64,000 nucleotides of DNA from the NCBI GenBank assembly GCA_025602915.1, contig JAHLJZ010000077.1:47822-111821 (forward strand). Reading direction: 5' to 3'. The notes below the pieces were generated by a model that saw nothing but the letters and a program-made list of their open reading frames with translations, ran no database searches and was not told the origin of the DNA. The first letter of the stretch is position 1, and each line of letters begins with the position of its first letter. The position numbers were made by a program, and so were the translations under genes. Positions 25,466 through 38,871 of the stretch are shown piece by piece. The DNA is from Paraphysoderma sedebokerense. Taxonomy: Eukaryota; Blastocladiomycota; Physodermatomycetes; Physodermatales; Physodermataceae.

Positions 25466-28080
25466 ATGCCTATAACTGTTCACGCCCATATCGCTCAAGA
25501 TGCAGTTTTCTACGCTGGTGAAAAGTTTTCGTGTACGGTGACAATCAAAAACGAAGTTGGACCTCAAAGTGATAGTGCGTATTATAAATCCTTCTTTTTT
25601 CATTTTCTTTTCCTTTAAAATGTTGTTACGGATATCGAGATGCATCTATGACTGGAGTCTGGTTTTGTAAAGTTGAAGTTTTTGTCGTTACGGTTGACTC
25701 GAGTTTCCCGGGACGAGTGTAAAGCTACTGGTGTTTGTTTACATTCAAGTATGAATGATTAGAGTTGACTAATGCTACTTCATTACGCTATTGATGAATT
25801 TATTGTGTTTGAAATGGTGACAACCAACTCCTTACTCTTCCAGTCTCCACCTCCGTCCCCGCAACACCTTCCGACTCCTCTTTCGCTATCCCCCTCCTCA
25901 ATCAATTCTCCGAACTCAATCTAGGTTCAACCAATGCCTCTTCTACAGATTTACTCTCCAATTCTGCGCCTACTTCGCCACAGAAATCCCAAGGTTACTT
26001 TGTATCCAAACCACCCACGAGTTCGACCAACTCGTTGCAAAATTCTTCGACGGCGCTGCCGCAGCATGAAGCGTTTTTGTGGGGGTATATCCAACTTATA
26101 GGAAATTTTAACGTAGACAATGGACTGTTGAATCAGAATGTGTTGAATGGGTTCTTGGGGAAACTAAAAACGATGGCAGCCGCGACAACGGGTGGGGTAA
26201 ATGTCAAACATGGAATTACTGGACGTGGTGCGTTTTTCGTATTCTTTCGTCGGTAGTCGATGTAAGAAGGAAATGGTACTGACGATAAATGATTATTCCT
26301 CGATGGAATATTATGTGGGTTATATATGTAGATGATTCGTATCCAACATTTACGACACCGTCATCGTTACTGTTTGTCGATTTGAAATTGGCTCCTGGAG
26401 AGTCTAAAACATGTAGGTATTCCAATAATTTACGAATTAGTTTTTCTATATTCCGATTTCGATCAAGTATCGTAATTTAGTATTTGTATTTATGGTTTAT
26501 TCTCGCCGGGGAAGGATTGTTTTTCCCGTGTTGCTGATCGCGTATCGGTCATATCCACCTCTTGTGGACTAAACAATTTTGATTTTCAATCTCAATCGCA
26601 GATATTTATGAAACAATGCTCCCTCTTACACTACCACCGACACATCGAGGCCGTGTTATTCGATTCTCATATAAATTAATTGTTTCCATACAACCTAGAA
26701 GTATTCAGCATTCACCATTATTAGTTAACGTTCCTTTTAGAGTGTTTAATATAATTGAAGGTGACTAGCTAATTCGTCGCATCATTTCGCTGGCTCAATA
26801 TGCAGCGGCTAACATTGTTGCACAGATGACGGACAACCGTTGGCGTATGATATATCGAATCCAACGATAGTATTAAAAGATGAAGCTAGAGTAGAATGTG
26901 AAGATGACGTACAGATAGAGAAGAAACTGAAAATGAAGGGTAACTTTACCGCTTCTCAATCTTCTTCATTTAGGGACCACGGAAAAACTAACATTAGTTT
27001 AGGCACATCACAGGCCGAGTTATTGTCTTATTTAAAATCCCTGGACACATCCGACGAAACGAACCCATTCGACTCAAGCGTCTTGTTGGAGTCATTTAAA
27101 GCTTCGGTTTCGGATAAGGAGAATTTTATGGTATCTTCTCCAATCGCTGATGTTAAAGAAAATGGTAAATCGAATGGCAAACCGAGCAACGCAAGAGACG
27201 ATTTTATAAGACGATATGTGAATGGAAGATGGAGTAGAAAGATATTATGTTATTGTCAGAATCGGGGCTGTGGTATGGTATTCTTTTCTAGCATATGCTT
27301 TCTTTTGCTGTTGTTTGAATGGATTTAAAATCTAATGATTGGTTGATTTCAGCTATATTTGATATCTGTAAAGGTTCAGATCGAATCGCTCAATTACGAT
27401 TATTAAAAAGCGTTTGTCGTCTTGGCGAGGTCATCACTGGGGTCATTGATTTTTCAAGAGCCATTATTCAATCATATCAGCTTTCAATCTCGCTAGAATC
27501 CTCAGAAACCGTTCACCCCGACTTTATCTCACCGTACAAATCATCGACGTCGATATCCAATTTGTCAAAGAGGGTGGTAGCAGAGTACCATTCGTTCGTG
27601 GGAAACACACAAAAGATGCCGATAAGTCTTAGTATTCCTGTGAACGCAACTCCAGAGTTTGCTACCAACGCAGGTGAGTGACCTATCCAACCCCAAATAG
27701 CCAACTTCAAAAGCCAAACAGAAATCTAAACGCTTATTTCCATCTCATTCAACCATTTAGTTTCACTCAACTGGACTCTCCGCCTTTCATTCATCACCTC
27801 CACCACCACAACACAATCTCCCTCTACTTCCACCACCTCACTAGACGATCCCGAAGATCCAGACTCCTCTCCAAACTCATCAACCTATTCATTACCACCG
27901 CAATACCCTCCTCAACACAAACTAGTTTCATCGTCCCCTTACTTCGCCGAATTTATTCCGCACCAGTATGTAAATGTAGAACATTTCGAGTGTAGCATTC
28001 CTATCAAAGTATTAGGAACTGGGGAAGAAACGGGGAGATTGTGGAGTGGGAATGTGAAGAAAGAGTTTATAGTTGCTTGA
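25466..28080 (+). CDS. RGP1: Rgp1, subunit of the Ric1-Rgp1 GEF for Ypt6/Rab6
   Basis: Rgp1 pairs with Ric1 to activate the Rab GTPase Ypt6/Rab6 at the Golgi, for endosome-to-Golgi traffic. Seven exons (25466-25574, 25844-26227, 26332-26412, 26602-26760, 26826-27272, 27353-27673, 27761-28080) give 606 aa. The arrestin-like family features are visible: an N-terminal beta strand (FYAGEKFSCTVTIKNEV), HEAFLWGYIQLIGNF, LAPGESKTYIYETMLPLTLP, THRGRVIRFSYKLIVSIQ, PLLVNVPFRVFNII, YDISNPTIVLKDEA, FDICKGSDRIAQLRLLKSVC, RLGEVITGVIDFS and VSLNWTLRLSFITS. The C-terminus keeps FECSIPIKVLGT. Ser/Thr-rich inserts break the domain at about residues 40-100 and 250-350. The start ATG at 25466 lies just before the first strand. 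Confidence 0.9.
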
Positions 28081-28287
28081 TCATGGCAAAAGTGTTATCG
28101 TACAGCAATAAAATTCGTTAGGTGTGTCAATAATATCACTGGTTCATTGAATCTGACTAGCCGTCGGTCTTTAAATGATCAATTCAAGTAAACTCCGAAG
28201 AATTCAAAAGTCCAAACGCACGAAGATCTTTGATAATTCCCATCTCCAAAAACTATCGCAGTATATATTCCAAATGCAGTAATACTC
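28081..28287. other. 3' flank of RGP1
   Basis: Noncoding, with an AATAAA-like signal at about 28107. Nothing else is seen before the direct repeat. Confidence 0.35.
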
Positions 28288-28573
28288 ATTACTCGGGCTT
28301 AATCAGCACTGTACAATGGTACATATCTGGAAATTGAAATCTTGGATGTTGCAGATCTGTTTTTGAACTCTTGAAAGTTGAATGCGGTGGTCCTTTCGAT
28401 CCACGCATCTAGACTTTCAGTAATTGTAATTACCCGAGGTTAACAAGCACTGAGGCACTCTACATATCTAAAAATTGAAAATCTTGGATATTGCAAATCT
28501 GTTTTTGAACGCCTTGAATGTCGTCAGTCGGTGGTCTGTCGTGTGTTCTTCCGATCTACGCATCTAGACTTTC
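28288..28573. repeat. Two diverged tandem copies of a ~145-bp noncoding unit
   Basis: Copy 1 is about 28288-28418 and copy 2 about 28428-28573. Shared anchors in order: TTA-CGGG/CGAGG-TTAA-AAGCACTG, ACATATCT, AAATTGAAA, CTTGGAT, ATTGCA/GTTGCA, GATCTGTTTTTGAAC, GGTGGTC and CGCATCTAGACTTTC. The end of copy 1 directly abuts copy 2. No coding potential and no mobility gene nearby. Confidence 0.75.
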
Positions 28574-30827
28574 CCTTTGCGACTTGCGAGGCGACCGCGG
28601 CGTCCCCGATTGGCGACTCGCCATTTCACTCCCAAATTTCTGAATTGGGAAAATTTAAAGGCGATCTACTGGCGATCTTTACAAGATGGGAAGAACGAAG
28701 ACTCCAAGATCGACAGAACGGGGGAAACCAGATGCATCAGAATTCAGAAATCGATTCAGATGAAATCAAGTCATTTGTTTGATGTGAGTTAACTTTGTGT
28801 GATTTTGTTATCGTTACATCGTGTCGACTGTCGGTGTGACTGACTAATTGAAAATTTGAATCTTAAAAGAGAGGCACAGAACAACGCAGAACTAGAATTC
28901 AATCATTGATTCAGTATAGATCATTGTTTTATTGAAATGTCAACGAAACATCCGAGGTACTTGGTATAGGGACAGTTAAACTATAAGACTCAAGTTGGAA
29001 CGAATCATAAAAGTATCAAGTGGTGGGTATGATTGGAATAGACAATAGGTGATAAATGATAAATGATAGCTAATATACACTGATTTTTAATTTTGTGTTT
29101 TTGTAAGTTCATGGCAACGCTGAATGATTGGAATTGGTGTATTGCGAGTTGGCTACGAATTACAATATATGACGGTGGAAATAGAAGTTTTTGTGATCGT
29201 TGAGCACTGAAACTTGAATAGATAGGTCTGTGATTAGTCATTTATCAGTTTAGATCAGAACAAAGAGATCATGGATTCAGGTCATCAGGAGTTGTATATT
29301 ATTTTTCGATATTGCCAGATAACCGGTTAGGGTACCTCGCAAGGGCCACTCCCTGGCCCTTTCGCAAGGAGTCGAGGAATGTCGAAGAACACAGACCACT
29401 GGCGGCACACCCGGCAGGGGCCGACAGGGGTTAATTTGTGATCTTTGTAATTTGTGAACTGTAAAGGACCAAGAGCCACCGGTATGAGATGAATAAATTG
29501 GCGCTCGATTGGTCCAGGCAGTGTCTAGACTCTACTTCTAGACTACATTCAGAGTTCAAAGGATTACTTGTAGTTTGAGCCATATCAGGTTCAGCAAAGT
29601 GCACTCCGGTGTAATCATGATTCTCTGTCGTTTGTGCAATGTGAATTTCAGTTATTCCTCGATTCTAGGGAAATCACATGTAGCTGTATGGAATAACGTG
29701 TGGCGAGTGTGGCAAGAATGAAGATAACGGGTGCGGTAATACATGGTGATCTCGGCTTACAAGTTACTGGTATACGGTAATAACGGGATGTTGTCGAATG
29801 TCAACTGCGGCTACTGATTTGAAATATTGGGATAACTTTGTGGCGAAGTGAGGTCAACAAATTGCACGAGGCAATATGAAATCAACGGCAGCTGTTTCTG
29901 TGGACGCCGGACGGTGAATTTAACATCACGTCTATGCGGTCAATGAGTGGCCCATCCGTGCGAGAAAGAAACTTGAGTTGTCTAATGTTTTAGTTGTTGG
30001 CTTGTGAATTGTTGCGCGTTATGGTTAAGACAACAAGTGGCAAAGGTATTAATGTGGATGATTTATCAACAACTACAGCTAAACAGCCATGGGTCACAGG
30101 CCTAGACAACTCTGGATACGAGACAGCGAGGTAGTAGCGAGGTTCGTTTTTAATATTTGATATTAAGGGGAGACGCTTGCGCAATCAGCAGCTATAGCTA
30201 TCCACAGTGGATACAGCATATTATCGTGGTTCATCAGCAGAACAACAGCCATGACAACGGATAAAAAAGTTAATGTGATGAATTGAGGGGAAGGGGGATC
30301 AGCGGGGCCGGCTGTGTGACGCGAGCACGCGTTGATGGATGGGAAAACGCAGGAGGGGGGAATTCGCCATGGGAAGGACCGAGGGAGTGGATAGGAGGGT
30401 GGATGAGGGAGTTGGATCAGGGAGTATATTGAGGGCAGTGTATGGATAGTGGATATATTTAATAAAGATAGAGTAAGCGAGTGTGCAAGATAATGGATAA
30501 TAGCAAGACAAAGAGTGCGCAACAGAGTGATACACGTCACAGCGTTCCTCTTTCGGCTCCACTGCAAACTCAACCAGCACAGAAAGTGAATTCCTCCTTT
30601 TCTTCACCCCCATCAACACTCCGTTCTCACTCTATTCCCTCTCCAATCCCTCTCCACTCCCACTCCACTCTCTCTCCACTCGCATGGGTTGATGTGCTTT
30701 ATACCCCAATTCTCTCTCTCTCCCTGAACTCGCACATACCCCCCACATCCTCTTGATCTCGTCCCTTCCAAACCCTCCCCTCCTTCTCCTTCCACTCTAC
30801 CTTTTGCCCGTGCACCCCCTTCCCCCC
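28574..30827. other. Long intergenic region upstream of the RasGEF gene
   Basis: About 2.25 kb with no gene I can support. A GC-richer block at 29330-29500 contains an 8-bp inverted repeat (AAGGGCCA / TGGCCCTT, 5-nt loop near 29350) and looks like foreign or repeat-derived sequence, but no terminal repeats were found. From about 30595 to 30827 the plus strand is almost pure pyrimidine with CA and CT runs, probably the RasGEF promoter or 5' UTR. Confidence 0.4.
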
Positions 30828-33800
30828 ATGTCCGACAAATTGAAAAAGTCACTGGCAAATCTCATCCCTGATCAAAGACCCTCTGATCCCTACTCCATGT
30901 CGGACATTGAATTCAAATCACCCCTCTTCTCGTCCCTCTACAAGGCCCAATTGGCATCTCTATCCACTCACGATCAGCCGACAGCCACCGCCCCAATTCC
31001 CTTTAAAAGGACTCTGTCGAACGGTCATCATGACTACAATGGTCACATTCACCCTTCTTCGTCGCCAAACTCTTATAATCACTCGTCAGAGAAGCTGGAA
31101 TCCCCTCATCCCAACACAATAAATCTATATTCCAGTCAACCTCCTAATCTTTCTACACTCAACATCGATTACACTAGAAATGCCAGTACTAATAAATTGG
31201 TTTCTATCACAAATCAGCCTAAACTAAACCCATCGCAACACGAGAAGTATGCCCCCACCAAGTCTAATTTCAAATCATCCTATCCATCGACGTCGGCCGC
31301 ATCTAATCTTAAATCGCAAACTCGCAAGACCAAATCTCCAATCCTAGGAAGACACAAGAAGCAAACACCCAAGCGACGGCAATCCTTTGATGATTCTCGA
31401 ATCACCAATTTCACTCAGTCATTCTCTAAGCCAACCAAAGTTCTCTATGCAAACCATCTCACCCGGTACAATAAAGAGTATGATCGCATCGCAAAGATTT
31501 ACGGTTGGCATAGTAATTTCGATAAAGAGAGTCACAGTCGGCTGCACTTTCGGCTCCCCACATGGTTGAAAACTCCAAAGATGCAAAAGGAGTATCAGAG
31601 TGCCAGAGCGAATGATATCTCTATAGGACATCCGGTGTTGGTCAAAGTCGACTCAAGCTACGGTGAAGCTCCAATGAGCAGTCTCGCTGGGAAAGGTCGA
31701 AATGGAAATCCCGGTCCAACACAATTGAGCATAAAAACAGACCTAACTCAATGGAGACCTCACGCTAGAAGTATCTCTAGCCCTGATGATATGTTGACCG
31801 AAATCTATGGTGATTCAGAAGAGCTCCACAAAATTGTGTTTTCCGATGACAAAAATTCCCCTCGGCATCGGAGATCTGCTAGTGACGATGCAAGTGAGCG
31901 AGCAGACGGACCCAATAGTGCTACGTCGCCGGTTGAATTCTTCCTCTCAAATCAGACAGATCATCTTCGTTTCGACAAACTAGGTAGCCAGGATAACAAT
32001 ACTGCAGATTATTTGGACCGGCAATATGACTATTTCTCCCGAAGACGTGATGCGTCTGAAAGTCCGTCTGCTGACATGTTGAACGACGATGAAGACCATT
32101 CGGATGATAGATCAGACGAACCTTCCGCTCGCTCTCTTCCCTCCGAGCGATTTCACTCGTCTTTTTCGACCTCCGCCTCGCCGGTTCCTGGGTCGCTCAA
32201 CAAACCCTTGCCCGCTGCCCCGCGTGTTGCAGAAAGAAAGGTTTACCCGGCTGATACAAAACAACCAGCAAAGTTTACGTATATAGATGCTGGACAAGAC
32301 GAGGAAGAGAAATCTTTCGGGTTGCCACCGTCAGATCATCCCTTTTGGATATCACCAAAGGTGTTTGATATGCCCGATTCCTCAAGCAACATTCAGTATG
32401 AAGTCACGAAAAAGATGGGATTTTCTATGACTGGGACAGGGAGCCAGCAAGTAGCAAAGACGAAAAAGTTGATAGGCGGAACGGCAGTTAAATTGGTTGA
32501 AGTGTTGACTACAACACTCGGTATGCTGATGAATTCTGCGGCTTTCCTGCTGATCCTTACATCATTATAATAACAACGTTTTGAATAGATTACACATTCT
32601 TGTCGGATTTCTTTGTTATCTATCGAATGTTCATGTCGCCGGTTCAACTCGCAAAACTGCTGATTCTAAGATTTCGCTGGGGAATGCTGAGCGAATCTGA
32701 TGAACGCTGCTTGGTACGAATGAGGTATGTGTATCACGTCCCTTTGGATGGATCACAGCATCATGCTCACTATATTACCAATTTTTGATTAGAACCTTCA
32801 TTGTCCTTCGGCATTGGATCTCTGAATTTTATAATATCGACTTTGTCACATCTCGGCCATTACGTGTCATCGTCATTACCTTTATTAACGAGCTTTCGCA
32901 TAATCCCACCATCAGAGCATCAGTTCGTGATCTTCGAATCGTCAAAACATTGAAGAAATTAGTGAAGAAGCATGACAGCGATTACAAGTTAGCAAAAGAT
33001 CTTCATGCTTCGTCAGGCTGCTCCCTCTCCCTGACCGACTGGTTATGGCAGCAAGAAATCATTCGAGAATATGAACCCTTATCAAATGCTGTGTCTGAAT
33101 ACATTGACCGGAAAGCGGAGGAAGCCGAAGCAACTGGTTGGAGTCTTAGTGGCATTGGCAGAAGTAATTCCAGATCTAGTTTTAAAAGTAAACGATTGTC
33201 CACGGATACGACACTGTTTTCAGCTGATAACGTACATGGTGGCAGTGGAAAATCGAGACCGTGGCCATTAAGGATGACAATGTCACTGTCGAACATCAAG
33301 AGGAGCATTGTACGAGAGAATTCTGATTCTAACTTGGAATCCGTACCGGAGAATCCTAATGGATTTGCAAATTCAAGTTCTTCTTTGAATTCGAATTCCT
33401 CAATTGCGCAGAATCAAATTCAAAGTCATCAACCGATGCTGGGTAGATCAACGAGTAACGCATCCTACAAAACGACATCGAGTGGAGGCTATGAAAACTC
33501 AATGCTTCATCGATCCTTATCGAATGCTTCAACGTCATCTTGGTTATCCCTACAACATACCCTCTCCTCCATTGCTTCTGCGACCTCTTCGTCGAACTCT
33601 TCAGTTTCCTCGTTAACAGGCTCACATTTGATTCCATCTCCCACGAATGAAACGCCCCCATCATCCATTCCGCCATCATCCTTATCCACATCGATCACGC
33701 TCCCGTCCCTTCCTCCTCTCCCGCCATCGACAACTAATTCCGCGCATACTTCAATCTGCTCCATCCCATCCACAACAAGCAGTCTTCACCGTGAGAATTC

Positions 33801-35134
33801 ACAATCAAAAGAGAAAAGATTTAAATCGTTTATATTAAACTACAAATCCGAAGTCATCGCCCAACAATTTGCACTGATAGAACAGACAGCTTTGCGTTGC
33901 ATTAAATGGACAGAGTTATTGGATGACAACTGGAAATCCAATCAGGATGGTTCTCGTAAGAGTGCATCGGGACAGTTCGATGCGACGAATGAGACCGGGT
34001 TTACCTTGAATGGCGACGACGGAAATGAATGGATTGGCGGGATTAAAAGCATGATTGATCGTTTTAATCTGGTATGCTTTTCTTTCTTCATTTCTTTTTC
34101 TTTGAATGAATTGATTCTGATAACCTTGTTTGTTAGACATGTCAATGGATTGCGACAGAAATCTGTAGTACGAAGAATTTTGATGAGCGGGTTAAAGTGA
34201 TTGAAAAGTTGATTCGGATAGCATTGGTATATTTTCTTGTCACTTCATCTGACGATTACCCGCTGTATATTAAATCATTCTACCTCTATATCACTTATCC
34301 ATTCTACTGAAACAGAAATGTCATCATCTGCACAACTATTCCACTTGTACCGCTATCATTCTCGGTCTTCAGAACCCTCAAGTTGACCGGTTAAAGAAAA
34401 CGTGGAACAAGGTTTCTGCATTCGAGAAGAAGGCGTTTAAAGATTTGATTGGTTTTATTTCTCCGTGCAAAAACTTTTCGGGTCTACGAGAAGCAATGAA
34501 GACTGTTTGTGAGAATGCTGGTGGTTTAGGCGGAGCTGGAGGCAGTGGTGAAAGTAGTAATGGTTCTACTGATGACGGAAAAGGTGTTCCTTTTGTTGGT
34601 GTGTATCTTTTCGTCATGAATTATTCGCTCTATTTGGCTTTCCATTAACGAAACTCTCAATTTCAATCAGGGTTGTACCTATCGGATTTAGTTTTCAATA
34701 ATGAACTCCCTACGTACCTTCCCCAACCTACTCTCTCCTCATCATCAACCACTTCGCTTTCGTCTCTACTTTCTTCCTCGCATAACAACTCTGGCTCCAA
34801 CTCTCCCAACAAATCGAATGCCCTTCGAAGAAGCCACTACTCTGCGAATTCCACTTCGTCTTCTTCATCCTACTCTTCTGTCCCCATTCCTTCGATGTCG
34901 TCTGCATCATCAAACACTGTATCTATGCCACCACTACCCATAATCAATTTCCACAAGTTTAGAATAATGGCGAGTATTATCACCCAATTCAGAGAATTTC
35001 AAAACGAAAATAGAAAATACCAATTACCATTAGATGTTAAAGTTTATAGTAAATGCTTATGTTTGAATGCAGTGAGTAATGACGAATTAAAGTTAAGAAG
35101 TTTAGATTGCGAAGGGAAGGATGGGAAGAAATGA
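30828..35134 (+). CDS. Ras guanine-nucleotide exchange factor (RasGEF_N + CDC25 domain)
   Basis: Activates a Ras-type GTPase by exchanging GDP for GTP. Six exons (30828-32520, 32589-32724, 32793-34071, 34137-34226, 34316-34598, 34671-35134) give 1314 aa. Residues 1-530 are Ser/Pro/His-rich and probably disordered. The RasGEF N-terminal domain spans about 540-710 (LIGGTAVKLVEVLTT, DYTFLSDFFVIYRMFMSP, LLILRFRWG, FIVLRHWI, FINELSHN). A Ser-rich linker with PLPP motifs follows. The catalytic domain starts near 955: YKSEVIAQQFALIEQTALRC, FNLTCQWIATEICST, RVKVIEKLIRIALKCHHLHN, YSTCTAIILGLQNPQVDRLK and GLYLSDLVFNNELPTYL. A Ser-rich insert of about 75 residues then splits the domain before INFHKFRIMASIITQFREFQ. 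The start ATG was chosen over an upstream open TTG frame. It resembles Cdc25/Bud5-class GEFs; the exact orthologue is not clear. Confidence 0.93.
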
Positions 35135-36707
35135 GTAATACTATAGAGAAGAAAACCGAAAAATGTGGCCGTTTCTGCTGTTTTTGATTCTACTTCTGTT
35201 AATTCATCAGTCAGTGGCAACATCACGATCACCTCATCACGATTTCACTCGTAATTTAGTTTCCGCATGTTACTGTTTATTTTCGGCACGATCATGCTCA
35301 ATTTACCACCATATCTCACGCCATTTCAAATCGGTTTACAGCAACTTAATGATCACCCATCTCCTTCCTGTGTCATTTCAAATGTAATTAATCTTGACCC
35401 CGATACCACACTCACTCCCTCGATATCCCTGGTATAATGAATTTCAGAAGGTCTAGAGTACAGATCCAGACGAATAACCCTAGACGAAAACACACTCTAT
35501 GTCAATACACTTTCAACATTTTTTTTATATTGCTAATGTTACTTCCAACTATATTTTAATGGCGTATTGTTACCAAATCTACAAAAAAGGATATATCGTT
35601 TAATTAATGGCAAGAGGAAAATTTAAACAGCTTTGTTTAAAATTCAGGTTGTCTGGTTGAAAGTGGTTTGATCATCTGTTTACTGTGTTCCTTGTTACCC
35701 GTTAGTACATAAATATACTTAAAATTGGTTGGCTGGTTTTGGTTTTGTAGTTGCGTGGTGGGAATTGGATATGTAGATAGACAATTAAATATGTGAAGAT
35801 GGTATGATGCAAATTTCATCAAATAGAATGATTTAGAATTACCACGAAAAGAATATCGCTGGGTGGTATACCTGAATTCTGAAGTGAATAGTTTGAAACT
35901 TCGAGCATATATCCAGACAACGCGTTAACTACGACTCTGTTTGGTAGTGTTGCAACTCTACTCAAGTTATCGTTGGTAAAACTCAGAATACAGTTTAAAC
36001 CTGACCACATAAAATGGACCGGGATCTATCGACATTTAATTTGCAACTATTTACTAATATATTAAACGAAACAAGTCTTGTGATCGGGATTCGGGTGTAC
36101 GTACACTTAGGAGTTAGGATCGCGCCAGTGCCGGGATGTACCCAGCTTACATCAGCTTTACTGTAATCGTCTGAAGTTCTGATGGTTATATCATGGTACA
36201 CTACTCTGAACTGTCCCTTGAGTTATCAATGTTTATTTAGCCTTTGGTCTCTTGGTCTGATTTTGGTTCACTCTTTCGTGCTACAGTAGATAGTCTAGTT
36301 ACATGTGCTGTTTAATTGCGTGGGGTGAAGGAACCTGTTGGGACTTGCGATCGAGAAGAATGTTGCATTAAACTGTCGTATTGATTTAGTACTGTTGTAA
36401 TTGTTCTGGTGAATTACGTTGACAGGCATCATAGCGGACAAATGTTCTGTTGTTCACACTTCACAAGTTCAGATCTGTTCTGAAAGCATTCTGCGCCCTG
36501 CGGTCTACCGATGTCTACCGTCTGTCGTCTGAGACCTGAGAGGGTCTGAGCTCACGCTTCGACTTTCGATTATCATGGATTCAAAAGGCAATTTTTCTTA
36601 ATTTCTTATTCACGATCCATTTAAAATCTGAAATGAGCATTTTCTCACAAGTTTGAGCGTTTTATTTGTCATTGAATCACTCTTTCATTCAATCGTAAAT
36701 CATCGCT
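35135..36707. other. Intergenic between the RasGEF gene and the receptor cluster
   Basis: No gene is firmly supported. On the minus strand at 35819-36201 two short open stretches meet near possible GT and AG sites (one reads NDNLSRVATLPNRVVVNALS) and could be an exon remnant, but no complete model emerges. The 36480-36540 region has several short GTCTACC/GTCTG/GACCTGAGA repeats just before LRR1. Confidence 0.35.
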
Positions 36708-38079
36708 ATGTCGTCCGACGAATGTGCTCTCCTTGCTCAACTTCACAATGCTTTAGATCCTGTTGGCGGTGTACTGCCCCGATGGTAAAGAAAGACTTGT
36801 TTTCTTGATGTTGTAGGGTAATATTGAAATTAAGATTGCAGTATTGTCTGTTAGGACGACTACAGTACCACCAGGAGGTTTCGTCAATGGGAGTTGTTGC
36901 ACCTGGCAGTCGGCCGTGAATGGGGGGTTTACCATCGGTGTGAGTTGCGACCCGACACAACAGACTGTGACATTTTTGTAAGTTGGGACAAATCTATCAA
37001 CAAAAAAGAAAGGATAAGAATTAGTTTATCTAATTGGGATTTGGTTTTAGACGTCTCAGTGGATTGAATAACTGGGGTTGGGGTCTCAGGGGAACTATTC
37101 CGCCTGATATCATTGGAAAGTTTACGGGATTGCGAGGATTGTAAGTACACATTCTTTATCTTTTGTTACAACAAAGTATGACGATTATGAGGTCCATGTG
37201 CTAATGAATGACGGTTTTAGAGAATTGGGTGTTAGCCCGTTAGTTGGGACGTTACCTCCACAATTGGGAAATTTAACGCTATTGACAGTTCTGTACGTTA
37301 CTCTGGTATTTAGTTCATTGAAAAAAGTGTTACAGGCTCACATTCATTCATAACTATTCAAATAGGAACTTGCAAGGCGTCAGCATATCTGGTGCGTTTC
37401 CTTCAGAGATAGCAACACTCAGTAATTTGAGATCATTGTAGGTGATTCTAATTAATTTGGCTATTACCTACCTTGCTTTGGTGGGTCGATTATTCTACAG
37501 CAATCCTAACTACATGAAATATCTCTAAGATATTTGGATAATAACAAAATCACTGAGCTTCCACGGAATTTTGGCTCATTATCGTCACTTGTACTTTGTT
37601 CCTTAGCAAATCTTCAAGTAACTTGTCGACCTGAACCATTTCCCGCCGCTTGTAGCCGTCAAACCAATAATCTGCCGATAAATAATTTACCATTATGTCC
37701 TCCGTTTACCTCAGCGACGACAACCACCGCAACTATTGCGACCGAAACGATGTCGGAATTCCTGACCACCGCGTCAATCAATGTGGGTCCTACTTCCACG
37801 CAAACAAATACATGGGTATCAAATTCAAATACAGATGCAGCTGCTGCTGTTGCCAAACAACGCTATACAGTTTTTGGTTCATTGTTGAGCATAATAAGTA
37901 TGTTGATGAAATCTTTTACTTCCTGTATAGATTGCTAAGTATCAGTTGACCTTCATACTTCAGTTACTGTGGCATTCGTGTTATCAGTGTTACGCCGTCG
38001 GCTGAATCGCCGTTTGAAAAATTCCCCGAGATACCCTTCCAAAGTAGAGAGCGTAAAGCAGTCTAACATTGGTGGATAG
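36708..38079 (+). CDS. LRR1: leucine-rich-repeat single-pass membrane protein
   Basis: Seven exons (36708-36784, 36855-36977, 37051-37140, 37221-37292, 37366-37437, 37530-37897, 37964-38079) give 305 aa. The N-cap resembles plant LRRNT domains: ECALLAQLHNALDPVGG, then NGSCCTWQ and GVSCDPTQQTV. The LRRs read LRGTIPPDIIGKFTGLRGL, LVGTLPPQLGNLTLLTVL, ISGAFPSEIATLSNLRSL and ITELPRNFGSLSSL. A Cys-rich C-cap (VTCRPEPFPAACS) follows, then a Thr/Ser stalk, one membrane segment (FGSLLSIIITVAFVLSVL) and RRRLNRR. No signal peptide is visible; an in-frame TAA lies just upstream of this ATG. The four-member paralogue set lies downstream and LRR1 is the most diverged copy. Likely a surface recognition protein; no ligand can be named. 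Confidence 0.85.
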
Positions 38080-38871
38080 TTTGCAATGTGGATGGGCCTA
38101 GAGTTTTGTTCCAGATAGACTCTCGTTTTCCTTTGATATTTGATAAAACATGCTCCTGAATTAGTCATGTAATGATAAAGATCTGTCACTTCCTCTCAAC
38201 CATTAGAAAATTCAATAAAGAATAGAATTAAATTACATACATATACTATTACTGTTCTGTCTGCGACTCTACGTAGTGGGCGGGAGACGAATCCGACAGT
38301 GTCAACCGGCACAGTTGATTAATGTTTGATCCTTTAATCCTCCGCCCTAAGGCCCCAGTCCTGATTCGGAAGCCCCGTGGTCCTGAATCCCTGATGAAGT
38401 CAGCCACTTAGCAGTAGCACTAGCAGTCCTGACTCCTGAGTCCTGATTCGTGAAAACTTCCTGATAGGAATTTTAAATCTATTTAGCATAAGTTTGATTG
38501 TCCACTGAACAGCGCCGAACAATAGGTAGTCGCGAAGTGAACGATTCAAAATTCCAAAAAGGAGTCGAGACTTGAGACTCTGCGAGTGGGATACAGAGTT
38601 CCTTCGATATTACTCAGGCTGAAAGATTGAGAATTTGAGGATAACTTTTAAGATTCCACGCTCCGTCGCCATTGAAACGATACAGCAAGGAGGTCATAAC
38701 TGCTAATTAACAAATGAAGAATTCTCAATCTTCCTTTGCCCTAACTGCTTTTTAAGAGGGAACGCATCCTAACCTGACGGACTATACCGCGATTCATAAA
38801 CCCTGTTTGACAGCTCTCACTATTCCTTCAATTTCGAATTAATTCGAAAGAATTATAACTATTCATCCTCC
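38080..38871. promoter_or_regulatory. LRR1-REC1 intergenic region
   Basis: Noncoding. At 38360-38450 short iterations of GTCCTGA(T/C)TC-type units form a degenerate minisatellite. No promoter motif could be assigned with confidence. Confidence 0.4.

Noticed and set aside
35819-36201. Two protein-like minus-strand stretches near possible splice sites
   Set aside because: No start, no complete exon chain and no recognisable family; recorded only in the intergenic note.
38360-38450. GTCCTGA-type iterations upstream of REC1 as a functional array
   Set aside because: Units are few, irregular and degenerate; best read as a minor minisatellite.
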